The position numbers and the translations under genes are program-made. Under the pieces are notes generated by a model. That model was given only the letters and a program-made list of their open reading frames with translations, did not search any database and had not been told where the DNA came from. From Candidatus Methanoplasma sp. (GTDB taxonomy: Archaea > Thermoplasmatota > Thermoplasmata > Methanomassiliicoccales > Methanomethylophilaceae), in contig JAIRUV010000031.1 in assembly GCA_031254265.1 (NCBI GenBank), positions 1-5,429 on the forward strand: a DNA stretch of 5,429 bases, written 5' to 3'. Of the stretch, positions 4,795 to 5,429 are shown piece by piece. Within the stretch, counting starts at the first letter, position 1; every line of letters begins with the position of its first letter.

Positions 4795-5429
4795 ATGACC
4801 GGTCAAAGGAATGTTGAAAGAACGCTCTACACAGAGCAGCTGAAGAAATACATAGACGTGCCACTGGTAAAAGTGATAACCGGAATGCGCCGCTCCGGCA
4901 AATCCGCGCTCCTGGAATTGTTCATGGAAGAACTTCTCAATACCACAGACCGTGAACACTTGATATACATCAACTTCGAGGACGCGGAATTCGACTTCAT
5001 CACGGGTTACAAAGAACTGCACGAACATGTTCTTTCAAAGATCAGTGACGACAAGAGATACTACATCTTCCTGGACGAGATACAGAATGTCAAAGACTGG
5101 GAAAGAGGAGTCAACTCCCTGCGGCTAAGGAACACTGACATATACATCACAGGCTCCAACTCAAAACTCCTTTCGTCCGAGCTCTCTACGATGCTGGCGG
5201 GAAGATATGTGGAGTTCAGGATGCATACGCTGTCTCTCACGGAGTTCATCAGGTTCCGTAAAGAATACGGCATAGGTTCCGGCGATACAGACGAGGAACT
5301 GGACGCGTACATCAGGACAGGCGGTTTCCCCCTCCTCAGCAAAAGCGCATTCGATGAGCAGACAGTAAGAAAGATCATCACAGACATACATAACTCGGCG
5401 ATCCTGCGCGATGTCATCCAGCGGCACAG
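4795..5429 (+). CDS. P-loop ATPase of the AAA_14/DUF4143 kind, C-terminus beyond the window
   Basis: The reading frame stays open for 211 codons to the window end, so this is an N-terminal fragment of a protein that in this family usually has about 400 residues. The Walker A motif is GMRRSGKS (30-37), the Walker B motif is YIFLDEIQ (90-97, D94/E95), and a sensor-1-like ITGSNS follows (118-123). LAGRYVEF (134-141) is next, then LSLTEFIRF (146-154) and YIRTGGFPLL (172-181), a conserved stretch of the family. The end, SAILRDVIQRH (201-211), is the approach to the DUF4143 part. It differs strongly from the first ATPase (GMRRSGKS against GPRQVGKT), so the two represent different subfamilies and not a recent duplication. 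No signal peptide or membrane segment is visible. The start is set by GGGAGGT at 4783-4789. The upstream region has three related 13-bp sites and two dyads, suggesting regulation. Whether it keeps the C-terminal nuclease-like residues cannot be seen. Function unknown. Confidence 0.87.
   Translation, partial: MTGQRNVERTLYTEQLKKYIDVPLVKVITGMRRSGKSALLELFMEELLNTTDREHLIYINFEDAEFDFITGYKELHEHVLSKISDDKRYYIFLDEIQNVKDWERGVNSLRLRNTDIYITGSNSKLLSSELSTMLAGRYVEFRMHTLSLTEFIRFRKEYGIGSGDTDEELDAYIRTGGFPLLSKSAFDEQTVRKIITDIHNSAILRDVIQRH

Overview
The window looks like chromosomal DNA from a methanogenic archaeon, most likely of the Methanomassiliicoccales/Thermoplasmata type. This is an inference from gene content and sequence style. 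TATA-like boxes lie upstream of genes with short leaders. HisA is of the archaeal kind, HisG is the long form, and lone AAA-type ATPases (AAA_14/DUF4143 kind) are present, which are common in these genomes. No rRNA, tRNA, CRISPR array, transposase or phage structural gene is visible, and no gene-free stretch exceeds 300 bases. All genes read on the + strand.

Layout. (1) 47-337 encodes a small winged-helix DNA-binding protein, with a TATA-like box at the window edge and a long imperfect hairpin just after its stop. (2) 338-534 is non-coding and holds a 14-bp perfect palindrome and a perfect 9-bp inverted repeat that overlaps the probable promoter of the next gene. (3) 535-1752 encodes a complete 405-residue ATPase: an N-terminal P-loop domain, a central winged helix and a C-terminal PD-(D/E)xK-like domain. 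(4) 1753-1910 is non-coding and holds a T-run, small hairpins and the probable his promoter. (5) 1911-4554 is a tight three-gene operon, hisG-hisC-hisA, with overlapping gene ends. (6) 4555-4794 is a 240-base non-coding region, very AT-rich in the middle. It carries a hairpin after hisA, three copies of a 13-bp motif (TTATCGNTATAAC) around a probable promoter, and a second hairpin just upstream of a strong Shine-Dalgarno sequence. (7) 4795 to the window end is the first 211 residues of a second, clearly different P-loop ATPase.

How the genes work together. HisG makes the first committed step of histidine synthesis, HisA the fourth and HisC the seventh (histidinol-phosphate transaminase), so the pathway is only partly encoded here. 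The other his genes must lie elsewhere or beyond the window if the organism makes histidine. Each ATPase sits in its own transcription unit with its own upstream DNA symmetry. Neither has a visible metabolic link to the his genes, so they look like independent accessory units flanking a biosynthetic operon. Their biological role is unknown.

The best candidate for something not yet described is the set of three related 13-bp sites upstream of the second ATPase. They differ from one another only at one and the same central base. I see no convincing evidence of a complete novel multi-gene system in this window.
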